64,000 bases of DNA from Galeopsis tetrahit (lineage: Eukaryota; Streptophyta; Magnoliopsida; Lamiales; Lamiaceae), in the NCBI GenBank assembly GCA_963675135.1, contig OY776120.1:20550001-20614000 (forward strand), written 5' to 3'. Below are positions 24,141 through 35,758 of this stretch, piece by piece. The notes under the pieces are model-generated. The model saw nothing but the letters and a program-made list of their open reading frames with translations. It was not told where the DNA came from and ran no database searches. Within the stretch, counting starts at the first letter, position 1; every line of letters begins with the position of its first letter. The translations under genes and the position numbers were made by a program.

Positions 24141-24863
24141 CTACATACTAGTAGGATCTAGATCAATTAGTCCTAGACTAATGCACAATTCACGAAAACG
24201 AGCCTCAGGTAATGGTTTTGTGAAAATGTTAGCTCTTTGAAAATCAGTGTGATTCTTTTCCATGCGAATATCCTTCTTTTCTACATGATCACGTATGAAA
24301 TGATGTTTCACATCAACATGCTTACAACGTGTGTGCAAAACAGGATTTTGTGTAATGGCAATAACACTGTTACTGTCATAGAATATAGGAACATTTGATT
24401 CACAAATATTATAGTCTCTAAGCTGTTGAATAAGCCACAATAATTGACTACAACAACTACCAGCAGCCATGTACTCGGCTTCAGTAGTAGAGGTAGCAAC
24501 ACTTGTCTGCTTTTTCGAAAACCATGAAATGAGTTTTGTGCCTAAGAATTGACAAGAACCAGATGTAGATTTTCTATCTATTCTACAGCCACCAAAATCA
24601 GAATCAAAGTAGCCACTTAGGGATAAATCATCATTTGAAGGATACCATATACCACGATTGATGGTTCCTTTCAAATATTTCAGTATCCGTTTGGTGGTTT
24701 CCATATGACTCTCTTTTGGATTAGCTTGAAATCGAGCACATACGCCAACAGAAAATGCAATATCAGGTCTACTAGCAGTTAAGTACAGTAATGAACCAAT
24801 AAGACCACGATAATGTGTTTGATCTGCACACTTACCGTTCTCGTCTGGATCCATCTTGTAAGT
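24141..24863 (-). pseudogene. pol: A3 pol, C-terminal piece (RNase H)
   Basis: Encodes the end of pol after the C insertion: MDPDENGKCADQTHYRG, then RNase H (FDSDFGGCRIDRKSTSG, TTEAEYMAAG, PVLHTRCKHVDVKHHFIR), ending at TAG 24143-24141. It is continuous with 45697-48283 once element C and one copy of GTAAG are ignored. The frame is open in this piece. Confidence 0.88.
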
Positions 24864-26106
24864 GTTAGTGTATACTGTAAAGCAAACTTTTAGTGGGCTT
24901 TTGTGACGTATATTTGATTTCCTTTTTATCTGAAATAAATGGTTTTTCACATTATCGCATTCTTTGTGATTACTTGTATGTCTGCTTATCTTGCATTGTA
25001 GACGATGTGGTGGGTTTGTAGTCACACAGAAGATCACATTGTCAGTTCCTTGTAAGATATAAAATGTATTCACAACTGAGATAGTTATGGACAAAACTAT
25101 TGGTTTAAGTTGTAGTGTAAACTTGTTAGTGGTTTGTCTTGGCCATTAGTTTATACTAGTGCGCTGTGGCGTATTGAATGGATCACAGATAAGACATGTT
25201 CTTTTGTTCTGACTGTTATGAAGAACTAGAAGTCTTGGTGACTTTTATGATTCTTAACCCTAAGTGTGATATTTAGATGTGTGGGGTGCTTGTTCACTAC
25301 TTTGATGTACCATAGGTGAGAATCTTGTTAAATTCTTCACGCTCCGTATTTTGGGTAGTGGCATCGCTCGCATGATGTCTACTTATTGGCATTAGGGCAC
25401 CGTGTCCTGTACATCCAGGCTGATGACGTCCGCTTGAGGAAACTCATAAAGGATTGTCGTACTAAACCCTGCAGGTGGATTTAATCCGTACGACAACGAG
25501 GTTGAGTGGTACTACTCAAAGGAATTATAGAGATTAATTATTTAAAGAAGTCAGAAGCTTTAATAATTAATGGACGTGCGATATCTTTAACACGGGGAAT
25601 TATAAAGTCTAATAGAAGCCCTGATTCGGTTTGGGATAGGACGGGAGTGCAACATTAATTCTCTAGTGGAATGAATTAATGTTCTCGGGCCAAATTATAT
25701 GTTCTAGGCTGAACATAAGAGTATTTGGGCCTGTAAGAAGCCCAAGCCCTATACCTTCTAATGGATCCCTAGTCTGGCCCATGAAACTTATGGAAATTAT
25801 AAATAGGAGCCTCAATTCAGTTTTGAAACCCTAGCACACACGAAATTAAGAAAAACGGCTAGGGTTTCAAGGAGACGAAACTGAGGCACCTTCTCCACGT
25901 TTGATAGCGCGCCGTCCACCCGGTGTTCGAGCGAGGTTGGGAGACAGGCTAGAAGATCCGTAGATTGGAATCAACGTCTCGATCTTCAAGGGTAACGAAT
26001 CTAAATTCTGCTTTAGATGCATGTTTAGGTTTTAATTCGTTATTTATACGTTTGTCATCCGACAACGATCCCGGTGATGGACCGCCTTCGCCGGCGCGTT
26101 CCAGCA
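24864..26106 (+). repeat. 5' LTR of C
   Basis: About 1,243 bp. TATA-like TATAAATA at 25798-25805. It contains a short inverted repeat around 25456-25500 (TTGTCGTAC / GTACGACAA). Confidence 0.93.
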
Positions 26107-26108
26107 AT

Positions 26109-26120
26109 TGGTATCAGAGC
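26109..26120 (+). promoter_or_regulatory. Primer-binding site of C (tRNA-iMet)
   Basis: TGGTATCAGAGC, the standard initiator-methionine tRNA complement of plant Ty1/copia elements, begins 2 bp after the 5' LTR. Confidence 0.9.
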
Positions 26121-27396
26121 CTGGATTCGTAGATTGTTGGCTCTGCCTGAAACGTACTGTTGTATGATTCAATTTTTTTTTGTTGTTTCATGTATGGATT
26201 CGTTTCTGTCATTTATTATTTAAGGTTTTTATTCTATCGCAACCCTTGTGTGATTTTGTAATCGTTTTTCCCACCAGATAATAAGTGTGGGTAGTATAGG
26301 ATTTTTTCATAGATCACTGTAGTAGGGTTTTGCTCGTTTATATTGTATTTTTTGATCGTGAGAATGGGCGGTGTCGATGGAAGATCTGAAAACAGTAATC
26401 TGAGTTTTTCGGGTTATGGCCTTGGACGGTGAAAACTGTTTTGGCCATAACTTTTGACACGGGTGTCCGTTTTCAGCCCACAAGACCTTTTCGGAAACGT
26501 CTCGACGAGATCTACAGGAGTCGCAGCTAGTTTGTGACGACGAGTGGCGAGGCCTAATTCAAAAGCCTTGATGAAGTTTTCTGCCAGTTTTTGTCGGTGG
26601 ACGAGAATTCGAGGTTTTTTGCATTGCGTGAGAGGCCGATGCGAGGTATCCGTCCGCGCCACTGTTTTTTTTTTATCATTGTAATAGCTTATAGTAGGCT
26701 GTTTTTGATAGGTTTTCAAGGGGTTGCGATAGATGTGCATTTATTTAATTTTGCCTATGTTTATCGCATCTTGTATTGTTATGGCATGCATGTGTTAATT
26801 TTTGTTAATTTGCTATGCCAATGAATAATCTTCATGTTAAAATGACTAAGTGAGATAATTGAATTTTAATTAATTTATAGGCCTCCACAATTGGTCTTTA
26901 AGTAAGGTGTATGTTGCTCGTGGGACCTTGGGAGTCTTCCCCTAACGGGTGCAACATTCACGAGCTTATTAGTTAAGACTTCTAATAAAACTGTTTTAAT
27001 CTTTAGATGAAGTGTGTGATCTTCCCTAACGGATGTGTCATCCATGAGTTCATCAGTAAAGAATAATTCAAGATAACTGTTGTTAAATTGTGGTCATCAC
27101 TTAGATGTGAATTTTAATATAACCCCCCAACGGGGTCACTGTTCTAGTTCACATGGCCAGTTAAAGTTCGACTGTTAATTTCATTCGTCATAAGGATAAG
27201 TTGACGTGATATTGAAATTAAAGACTAAATGTCTGGTCGATGAATACATGTGTAAACGACCACCCTAACGTGGCTTGCATATGTGTTTGTTGGGCTGTTG
27301 GAGGTTGTGTTGAATATTGGTTTTGAAGGTTTCCAATGTTTTATGCTTCAAACTTATGTGATTTATTGCTTGCATTTTATTTATTTCAGATACATT
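26121..27396 (+). other. Leader of C
   Basis: About 1.3 kb of untranslated leader. Three or four imperfect repeats contain CTAACGGGTG-like cores (around 26940, 27030, 27130 and 27263) with short flanking complementary segments (GCTCGTG / CACGAGC). They are probably RNA structure, such as packaging or translation signals, but this is inference. Confidence 0.5.
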
Positions 27397-28704
27397 ATGG
27401 TGACATTCAACCCACTTATGGTTATCTTAAATCAAAATAAGCTTATTGGTCAAAATTACTTGGATTGGAAAAGAAATTTGGACATTGTCCTAGTTGCTGA
27501 TGAGTACAAGTTTGTGCTCGATACACCTGCTCCTGCCCCTTTGGGAGCCGAATCTACTGAAGAGCAAAGGGAGGCTCATAAGAAGTGGCACAAGGCTGAT
27601 GATATGGCTCGTTGTTACATTTTGGCCTCGATGTCAAATGTTATACAACAGCAGCATCAAACTATGCCTAGTGCCGCAGCTATGATGTTGAGCCTCAAAG
27701 AGCTTTTTGGTGAGAAAGATAGGGCTGCCCGCTTTGAGGCTATGAGGAAGATCATGTCAACCTCTATGCCAGAGGGAGCGTTCGTGAGGGACCACAGTCT
27801 CAAGATGATGGAATATCTGAATGAGATTGAGGTCCTCGGAGGGTTAATCGATAATGACACCAAGATCGATATGATCCTACACTCGCTCCCAAAGTCTTTT
27901 GAGAACTTCCGTGTAAACGCAATCATGAGTAAGAAGGATTATACTTTAACCGAGCTTCTTACAGAATTGGTCGCGGTGGAGGGTCTCATGGGTAAACGAC
28001 CACAGGCCAATGTTACTGTTCAGGCTGGACCTTCTTCGTCTAATGGCAAGAAGAAGAAAAAGCATTTACAGAAAAAGAGTGGTGGTGAAAGCAGTGGGAG
28101 CAAGAAACTAGCGCCTTCTGGTGGCGTGAAAAAGCCGAAGGGCAAATGTTTCAAGTGCAACAAGACGGGACATTGGAAGTCTGATTGTCCTCTCCTAAAA
28201 AAGGACAACTCTGGTACGTCTCTCGCTTTAGTTGTTGAAACATGTTTTGCGGCTTGTTCTGCCTTTTCTTGGGTAGTAGATACAGGAGCCACTGACCATG
28301 TTTGTTACACCTTGCAGGGGTTTCTGCAGACAAGGGAACTGAGTGAGGGCGAGATTACTATTAGTTTGGACAATGCTGCGATAGTATCAGTGGTTGCAGT
28401 GGGAGACGTGCACTTATGTTTTTCTAATTCTGTTTTAGTATTAAAGAACGTTTTATACGTGCCGAATTTTCGGAGAAATTTAATTTCTATTTCGAAGTTG
28501 TTTTTGGATGGATGCTCAGTTGTTTTTAATGACAATGTTGTTATTATGAGAAATGACTCTTTAATCTGTTCTGGCACGTTAGAAAACAATCTTTATACTA
28601 TTACGTGTGCATATCATACTGTGACTGAAGCTCATTCATCATCATCATTAAATAAGAGAAAGGAACCTTCTAAGTTGAATCAAACATACCTTTGGCATCT
28701 ATGA
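27397..28704 (+). pseudogene. gag: C gag-protease with a premature TGA
   Basis: The start at ATG 27397 (MVTFNPLM) was chosen over an upstream in-frame ATG at 27283 because typical copia Gag begins a few residues before the WKRNLDIVL motif. It holds a UBN2-like gag domain, a CCHC knuckle CFKCNKTGHWKSDC (28147-28188, ~residue 251), protease WVVDTGATDHV (~28269-28301), and the beginning of GAG-pre-integrase. TGA at 28702-28704 replaces the expected arginine in the LWHLRLGH motif, a C-to-T change. The frame stays open after it to the A2 insertion at 28784. Confidence 0.88.
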
Positions 28705-28783
28705 TTGGGTCATGTCAACCTAAGAAGGATTCAAAGACTAGTAAGTAGTGGGTTTTTGGAGTCTCTCCAAGTGGAACCATTCT
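28705..28783 (+). pseudogene. C pol fragment upstream of A2 (GAG-pre-integrase)
   Basis: The frame continues after the TGA (LGHVNLRRIQRLV) up to the A2 target ATTCT (28779-28783). It resumes in phase at 41814. Confidence 0.85.
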
Positions 28784-30084
28784 TGTTGGGATATGAATCC
28801 TAGAACAAGTCCTAAATGATGAATAAAAGATGAAGTTTTGATAAAGCCAAAAGTAGTATGAATATTTTCTAAGTGTTGACTGATCTGGTCTAGTTGAGTT
28901 AAGTCATCTTGTACAAGACCAGTAGAGTTCACATAAGTTCACATGAAAAGATAAGTACAGTTTATAAGTACTTCATATGTGTTTACAGTATTTGTTTAAG
29001 TTTGTTACTGAGCTATTTAAATGTTGTATAGAGCTCATGATGTTTTTATATGTAATAGATTAGTTTTATTGTATAGTTTATAAGTTGACTAAGCTTGTAT
29101 TATGAAAGCTTAAAGTAATGTAATAGTCTTGATAGGTTTAGTATAGTCTACTGATTGAACAAGGAAGACCAGACAAGAAGAGTTGAAGTCTACTACTCAA
29201 GACAGGAGGACTACAAGACAAGACAAGTACATACAAGTCTACTCAAGACAAGTCAACGTGAAGATAGTTAGTTAGAAGCGCGTGAAAAGATAAAGATATA
29301 GAAGTTAGTTATGGAATAACTAATTCACAACAAGAAACGCGTATATGGATAAGAAGATTCAGTTGAAGGTAGTTATCAAGAAAATTTGGTTACAACTGAT
29401 TAGTTCTTGATTTCAGAAGTTTATAAATACTTCATGGTGGTGATCATTTGAAGACTACTGATACACTGAAAATCTACATGCTCAAAGTAAAGATATATTC
29501 GAAGTTTACTCTCAGAGTTGATTGAAGTTCAGATAGAAGCCAGAAGACAAGTGAAGAATCAAGAAGGCTACTACTGAAGATTAGAGAAGTTTTTAGTTTT
29601 TGTTTTGTTATTTTTCAAGGTGCTAGATACTTGTAAAATTTCTAATTAGATCGTAGACATATCTGGAGGTATAGTCTGTTGAAGATCTAAGTCTTCTTCT
29701 TGGGACTTTAAAGACAGGAACATACACTTGTACTCGATTGGAAGAGTTTAGTGGAAACATCACAACTGGGTTTGTGAGAGTGGATGTAGACAAGTTGTCG
29801 AACCACTATAAATCTCGTGTTTGATTTACTTTACTGTTTTGTTTGTTGTTTAATTGATTAATTGTTTAGTTAATTGAATTACATAACTGAACTAGACTAG
29901 CTGAGTATACATAAAACAGAGTTCTCGAATTAAGTTGAGTATAAACTTTAATTGGGCTCATTGTTAATTTCGTATTCCGCACATTGTAATTCTGATATAT
30001 CGAAAGATTTTAGAAAAGTCTATTCACCCCCTCTAGACATTTTCTTTAGCTTCCCTCGATATTAACTCAACTTAGGGACCTACA
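28784..30084 (+). repeat. 5' LTR of A2
   Basis: 1301 bp, TGTTGGGATATG...GGGACCTACA. TATA-like TATAAATA at 29422-29429. Nearly identical to 40511-41812. Confidence 0.95.
29422..29429 (+). promoter_or_regulatory. TATA box of the A2 5' LTR
   Basis: TATAAATA within AAGTTTATAAATACTTCATG, 639 bp into the LTR. An equivalent TATA sits at the same relative place in the A1 and A3 LTRs, so this probably marks the start of the R region. Confidence 0.6.
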
Positions 30085-30086
30085 AG

Positions 30087-30098
30087 TGGTATCAGAGC
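30087..30098 (+). promoter_or_regulatory. Primer-binding site of A2 (tRNA-iMet)
   Basis: TGGTATCAGAGC, 2 bp after the LTR. Confidence 0.92.
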
Positions 30099-30283
30099 AG
30101 TAGTCTTCGAACTGCTGTTTCTTGATAACCGACTGAAGACTTAGGGTGAAGTCTTGGTCCTTGATTGTTCTTGTATACGTGTTCTTGATCAAATATTCTT
30201 GTTATATCGGTTTCGTGCTCCCTGTTCTTGAGTTATCTGTTATTCTTGATCATAACTCTACTTAGCACTTATTTCTTGAAATC

Positions 30284-32821
30284 ATGTCTCTTGAGATCAG
30301 CGCTAACAAGTTTCCTACGTTCCAGGTACAAGACTATGACTATTGGAAGCTAAGGATGGAAGCCATCTTCAGTTCCACTCACGACTTAATGATCTCCGTC
30401 ATCACTGAAGGTCCAATTGTGACCATGATCCCCAATACTGCTTCCCTTGACACAAATCAACCTGTGGGTACACTCGTCAAGAAACCAAGGTCAGAACTAA
30501 CCTCAGAAGAAATGAGACAGAATAATTTGGATAGCTTGGCCAAGAATTACATCTTACACACTCTTCCTAACGAGTATCTGGGAAAAGTGTTAAAATGTAA
30601 AACTGCCAAAGAAATGTGGGATCGCTTAGCTATCATTTGTGAAGGGACATCCCTAATCAAAGAAAGCAAGCTTTCCACTGCAGTCCAAAGATTCGAATCA
30701 TTTCATATGAAAGCTGGTGAAACAATAGACCAGTTGGATACTCGTTTTACTAAAATCATGAATGACTTGGAAGCCCTTGGTAAATCTTATACTCCACGTG
30801 AAATCAATCTTAGGATTCTCAAAAGCCTTGATAGTCGATGGAAAATGGTAAAAATGCTTGTTAAGAATACCCAAGATATAGACGTATGGACAGCAGAAAC
30901 CATGTTTCAAACTCTAAAGGCCCATGAGTTTGATCTAGACGAAGATGAATCCATAGTAAGTAGTGACAGAGAACATGCTGTATCTAAGAACGTTGCTTTT
31001 AAGGCTAGTTCGTCTAAGGTAGACAGGTCTAAGACTAAGACTAGGTCTGCTTCTGTGAAAGACGAGTTAGATACTGATCTTAGTCTGAAGGATCAGGTAA
31101 GCCTCATGGTTAGAAAGTTTGATAGGCTGAATAAACGTTTCGGAAGATATAAGAAGTTCTATAGAGAGCATAGAGGGTCTGCTTCTAAGAACTCGTCTGA
31201 GACCAGACGAGACCGAAACTCGTCCAAAAGGAGAGACGAAGTCTCGAAAGGTAACAGACAAGATAAAGAGTCTGATGGTAGGAAGATTAGTCGTTCTGAT
31301 AGACGCGATAAACGAAGGAACAACTCTCCTATTAAAAAGGCTACTAATGATCTCTTGTGCTATAACTGTGAAAAGCCAGGTCACTACATATATGAATGTC
31401 CAGACCTGAGTACTGATGATCGAGAAGAATGCAAAGCACGAAGGGAAAGAAGATACACCCGTGGTAAGAAGGCAATGATGGCCAATGATGACTCTGACTC
31501 AGACGAGTTGCCATCATCCTCATCTAGCTACCCGTCTGAACCAGATCACGATGAAGCTTTCATAGTAGATGATGGTCTATGCTGCATGGCTAAAATCGAC
31601 CAAGAGGTATCATCTGCTACTTCTTTTCAATCTTGTGATGAATCAGATTCTGATGAAAGTGACACTGCCAGTAGCAAAGTAGGGAGTAGCCTTCAGCACT
31701 CTACTAGTGCAGTTGAAGACGACCTCCTACTTGCCAACAAGGCAATCATTGAAGTCAGTGACGAAAACATCATTTTAAGACAAGAAATCATTGATCTTAA
31801 GGAAGCTCAGTCTAAAGTAGATCCTAATATAACAGTCCTAAATGAACGCTTGCAAGAAAAGTTAAGGCAACTTAAAGACAAGTGTGCATTGACAGACAAG
31901 TTGTATCAAGACCTACTTAAGACACATGCTACTGAGAAACATGATTTCAATGTTTTAAAAAGCAAGTGCAAAAAGCTTGAAGAACGTAATAAGTTCTTAG
32001 AAACTGAGGTTGTCACTCTAGACCTTAAACTTACTGACCTGGTTAACTCTTCAAAGGTTAACCTTGAATTGTCGGATAGGTATAGGGCTCCTGCTGACAA
32101 GACAGGCATAGGTGCTGAGACATCAAACTCGTCTACTCTAGTTCCTAAGAACCCTACTGTTTTCATCTCAAGCTCTTTGACTAATGATAAAGGAAAAGAA
32201 CCAATGATATACGATATTGACACTCCAACTAAAGGTACTGTACCAAAACAAGCTCGAGTTAACATTCCAATTACCAAAGGAGGTAAAAAGAAAGTTAACA
32301 ACAAGCCTGTTCCGTTTAAGACAAGTCAACAAAGGACTAGGAATCTTGGACGACCAAATCAGGTCAGATACGAGGATTGGTATCCCGAGGAGACTAGTAC
32401 TAGACAAGTACAGACTAGACGACAAGAGCCTAGACCTCCTTTCATAAGGCAGTCTCAACTCTACTCGTCTAGACCCAGACAGGAAGGTCCAAAATATCGT
32501 ACACAAGCTGTTCTATATCCTCCACCTTTGTCATATGATATCGAAGGAGAAGAAAGACCTAAACATGTCTATAAACCGTATGGACCTAATGCATACAAAC
32601 CTTACTCTGACTATCATGGACAAGTGCCTGCTCAAGTAGAGATTAAGTCAAAAGGCTATCTCCAAATAGTAGACCCGAACTCGACTGATAGGCCAGATAA
32701 GGACAACAAGGTCTTATTTTGCACCAAATATGGTCGAAAGCTTAGAAGATCAAACTTGTTCAGGACTCCAATGTACATTTGGATTCCATTGAACTCGACT
32801 AACCCCCAAGGACCCCAATAA
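30284..32821 (+). CDS. gag: A2 Gag, intact
   Basis: 845 residues from ATG 30284 (MSLEISANKFPTFQVQDYDY) to TAA 32819-32821. The N-terminal DUF4219/UBN2-type capsid region spans ~1-220. A basic, Ser/Arg-rich stretch follows at ~230-350. One CCHC knuckle CYNCEKPGHYIYEC lies at ~359-372. Then come an acidic stretch, a coiled coil (~480-620), and a C-terminal region ending STNPQGPQ. It is expected to form the virus-like particle and bind RNA. It is the only full-length gag ORF in the window and could in principle still be translated. Confidence 0.92.
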   Translation: MSLEISANKFPTFQVQDYDYWKLRMEAIFSSTHDLMISVITEGPIVTMIPNTASLDTNQPVGTLVKKPRSELTSEEMRQNNLDSLAKNYILHTLPNEYLGKVLKCKTAKEMWDRLAIICEGTSLIKESKLSTAVQRFESFHMKAGETIDQLDTRFTKIMNDLEALGKSYTPREINLRILKSLDSRWKMVKMLVKNTQDIDVWTAETMFQTLKAHEFDLDEDESIVSSDREHAVSKNVAFKASSSKVDRSKTKTRSASVKDELDTDLSLKDQVSLMVRKFDRLNKRFGRYKKFYREHRGSASKNSSETRRDRNSSKRRDEVSKGNRQDKESDGRKISRSDRRDKRRNNSPIKKATNDLLCYNCEKPGHYIYECPDLSTDDREECKARRERRYTRGKKAMMANDDSDSDELPSSSSSYPSEPDHDEAFIVDDGLCCMAKIDQEVSSATSFQSCDESDSDESDTASSKVGSSLQHSTSAVEDDLLLANKAIIEVSDENIILRQEIIDLKEAQSKVDPNITVLNERLQEKLRQLKDKCALTDKLYQDLLKTHATEKHDFNVLKSKCKKLEERNKFLETEVVTLDLKLTDLVNSSKVNLELSDRYRAPADKTGIGAETSNSSTLVPKNPTVFISSSLTNDKGKEPMIYDIDTPTKGTVPKQARVNIPITKGGKKKVNNKPVPFKTSQQRTRNLGRPNQVRYEDWYPEETSTRQVQTRRQEPRPPFIRQSQLYSSRPRQEGPKYRTQAVLYPPPLSYDIEGEERPKHVYKPYGPNAYKPYSDYHGQVPAQVEIKSKGYLQIVDPNSTDRPDKDNKVLFCTKYGRKLRRSNLFRTPMYIWIPLNSTNPQGPQ

Positions 32822-32841
32822 ACAAGGAGGGTACCTAAATT

Positions 32842-35758
32842 ATGAAATATCATCTATTGCAGGGTCGACTCGATCTATACAAGAAGGGTGGCTCAACAGG
32901 AGAAACTTGGTACATAGACAGTGGCTGTTCGCACCACATGACTGGTACCAAGACTCTCTTATCAAGCTATCATGAGCAAGAAGGACCAAAAGTGATATTT
33001 GGTGATAGCTCCATTGCTGTTACTAAAGGATTTGGTTACGTTCGGAATGGAGACATAGAGATCCAAGATGTCTCATATGTTGAAGGCTTGAAATACAATT
33101 TACTCTCTGTTTCACAATTTTGTGATCGAGGCTACAAAGTGCAGTTCAAAAGCCAAAAGTGCGAAATCATTGATAAAAGAACACACACAGTCTTACTGAT
33201 CGGCATAAGACAAGGAAGTGTGTACATAGTGAACTGGAACAGTTGTCCAAGGGACACCTGTCTACTTACTAAGAATCCTAAAGAACTTGGCTGGCTCTGG
33301 CATAGACGCCTCTGTCATCTAAACTTTAAGGTTCTTAATAAGATAGCCAGAGACTACCTTGTGGAAGGTATTCCCAATGAAGTCTACTATAAGTCACATG
33401 TATGCACGTCCTGTCAGAAAGGTAAACAGGTAAAGGGTTCTTTTAAATCTATTCCATCCCTCGCAACAAGTAGAGTTCTTGAACTTCTACATATGGACTT
33501 ACATGGCCCAGTAACTCCTCCAACTTTGAACGGTAGAAGGTACACACTTGTTGTGGTAGACGACTATTCTAAGTTCACTTGGGTAGTCTTCTTACACAAG
33601 AAGAGTGATACACAAACACTTTTGCCTGATCTGTTGAAGAAGTTACAGGTTGAGAAGAATCAGTCAATTGTCAAGATCCGTAGTGACAAGGGTACTGAAT
33701 TCATTAACTGCTATATTAAAGATTTTTGTTCTAAGCGTGGCATCCAGCACCTTACTAGTGCAGCAAGGACACCACAACAAAATGGAGTAGCAGCGCGAAG
33801 GAACAGAACTCTTAAGGAGGCCTGCAGGACCATGCTGACAGAGAATAATACGCCTCAGAAGTTTTGGGCAGAAGCTATCAATACTGCATGCCACTCACAA
33901 AATAGAAGTGCTATCAATAAAGCACTAGGTAAGACACCCTATGAGGTATGGAAAGGTAGAAAACCCAGAGTCTCATATTTTCATATATTTGGTTGTAAGT
34001 GTTTCATCCATAACAATGGGAAAAACAAGTTGAATGCATTTGATGCTAAAGCAGACGAGGGGATATTCTTAGGATACTCCTCGACTAGCAAAGCATTTAG
34101 AGTATTGTGTGGAAGAAACACCACATGTGGTTTTCGAAGAATCTCAACAGGACACGTCTGCCCACAAGATCAGTGAGAAAGTTACTGAGCTAACTATCGA
34201 ATCTGACAAAGATTCAGAGGTATATGAATCCGTTCAAGCATACAATCCATTCATGAAAGCCCTCGAAACTGATGACAAGGAAAGGGTAAGTGCTCAAGGT
34301 AAGTCTACTAAACTAGTAGACATGCCTGCTCTAGTTGACTCATCTACTCCAGGTAAACCAGATGATATAAATGATGTTGACATGCATGATGCTATAACTG
34401 ATCTAGATGATAATACTATGCTTACAAAGACTAGAAAAACATGGAAATCTGCACATAATACTGAAAATATCATTGGTGACTCTACTATTGGTGTAAAGAC
34501 TAGACGACAACTCTTTGAGTCGCAAGAACAATCTAGTCCATCTTTGTTTTGCTGGTGTTGTTTCCTCTCAGCTATCGAGCCTAAAACCATCAAAGAGGCT
34601 TTAGCTGATAGTAATTGGATCATCGCTATGCAAGACGAGTTGAATCAGTTTGTTCGAAACGACGTCTGGGAACTTGTTGATAGACCTAGACATCATAATG
34701 TAGTTGGCACTCGATGGATTTTCAAGAATAAGAAAAATGAGAATGATGTAGTTGTTCGTAATAAGGCTAGACTAGTCGCCCAAGGCTATTCACAAGCTGA
34801 AGGCATAGATTATGATGAAACATATGCTCCTGTTGCTAGACTAGAAGCCATTCGATTGTTCCTTGCATATGCTGCTTACATCAAATTTACTGTATATCAA
34901 ATGGATGTTAAAAGTGCATTTCTTAACGGTATTCTTGCGGAAGAAGTGTATGTTGAACAACCCCCAGGTTTCGAAGTCAAAGGTAATCAGGTATACAGAT
35001 TAAAGAAGGCCTTATATGGACTAAAGCAAGCTCCAAGAGCCTGGATGGATCCAGACGAGAATGGTAAATGTACTGATCAAACTCATTACCGTGGTCTTAT
35101 TGGTTCATTACTCTACTTGACTGCTAGTAGACCTGATATTGCATTTTCTGTTGGTGTATGTGCTCGTTTTCAAGCTAATCCAAAAGAGAGTCATATGGAA
35201 ACCACTAAAAGGATATTGAAATATTTGAAAGGAACTATCAATCGTGGTATATGGTATCCTTCAAATGATGATTTATCTCTAAGTGGCTACTCTGATTCTG
35301 ATTTTGGTGGTTGTAGAATAGATAGGAAATCTACAGCTGGTTCTTGTCAATTCTTAGGCACAAAACTCATTTCATGGTTTTCGAAAAAGCAGACAAGTGT
35401 TGCTACCTCTACTACTGAAGCCGAGTACATGGCTGCTGGTAGTTGTTGTAGTCAATTATTATGGCTTATTCAACAGCTTAGAGATTATAATATTTGTGAA
35501 TCAAATGTTCCTATATTCTGTGATAGTAATAGTGCTATTGCCATTACACAAAATCCTGTTCTGCACACACGTTGTAAGCATGTTGATGTGAAACACCATT
35601 TCATACGTGATCATGTAGAAAAGAAGGATATTCGCATGGAAAAGATTCATACTGATTTTCAAAGAGCTGATATTTTCACAAAACCATTAGCTGAGGCCCG
35701 ATTTCGTGAATTATGCATTAGTCTAGGACTGATTGATCTTGATCCTACTAGTATATAG
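32842..35758 (+). pseudogene. pol: A2 pol: frameshift and missing RT core
   Basis: 32842-34176 is open: protease WYIDSGCSHHMTG, GAG-pre-integrase (LWHRRLCHLN) and integrase (LLHMDLHGP, SDKGTEF, QNGVAARR, where the usual E of VAERR is A). Near 34105 a 17-bp deletion relative to A3 shifts the frame. 34109-35758 continues with the RT fingers (QMDVKSAFLNG) and RNase H, ending at TAG 35758. At ~35045 RAW is joined directly to MDPDENG, an in-frame loss of about 115 codons that contains YVDD in A3 and B. The product cannot be an active reverse transcriptase, and the catalytic integrase Glu appears substituted. Confidence 0.9.

Noticed and set aside
24141..25094. A 317-residue minus-strand ORF beginning in the C LTR
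   Set aside because: It is an accidental fusion. The C LTR happens to be open in the frame of the interrupted A3 pol. Only 24141-24863 is pol, and the start lies in LTR sequence inserted later.
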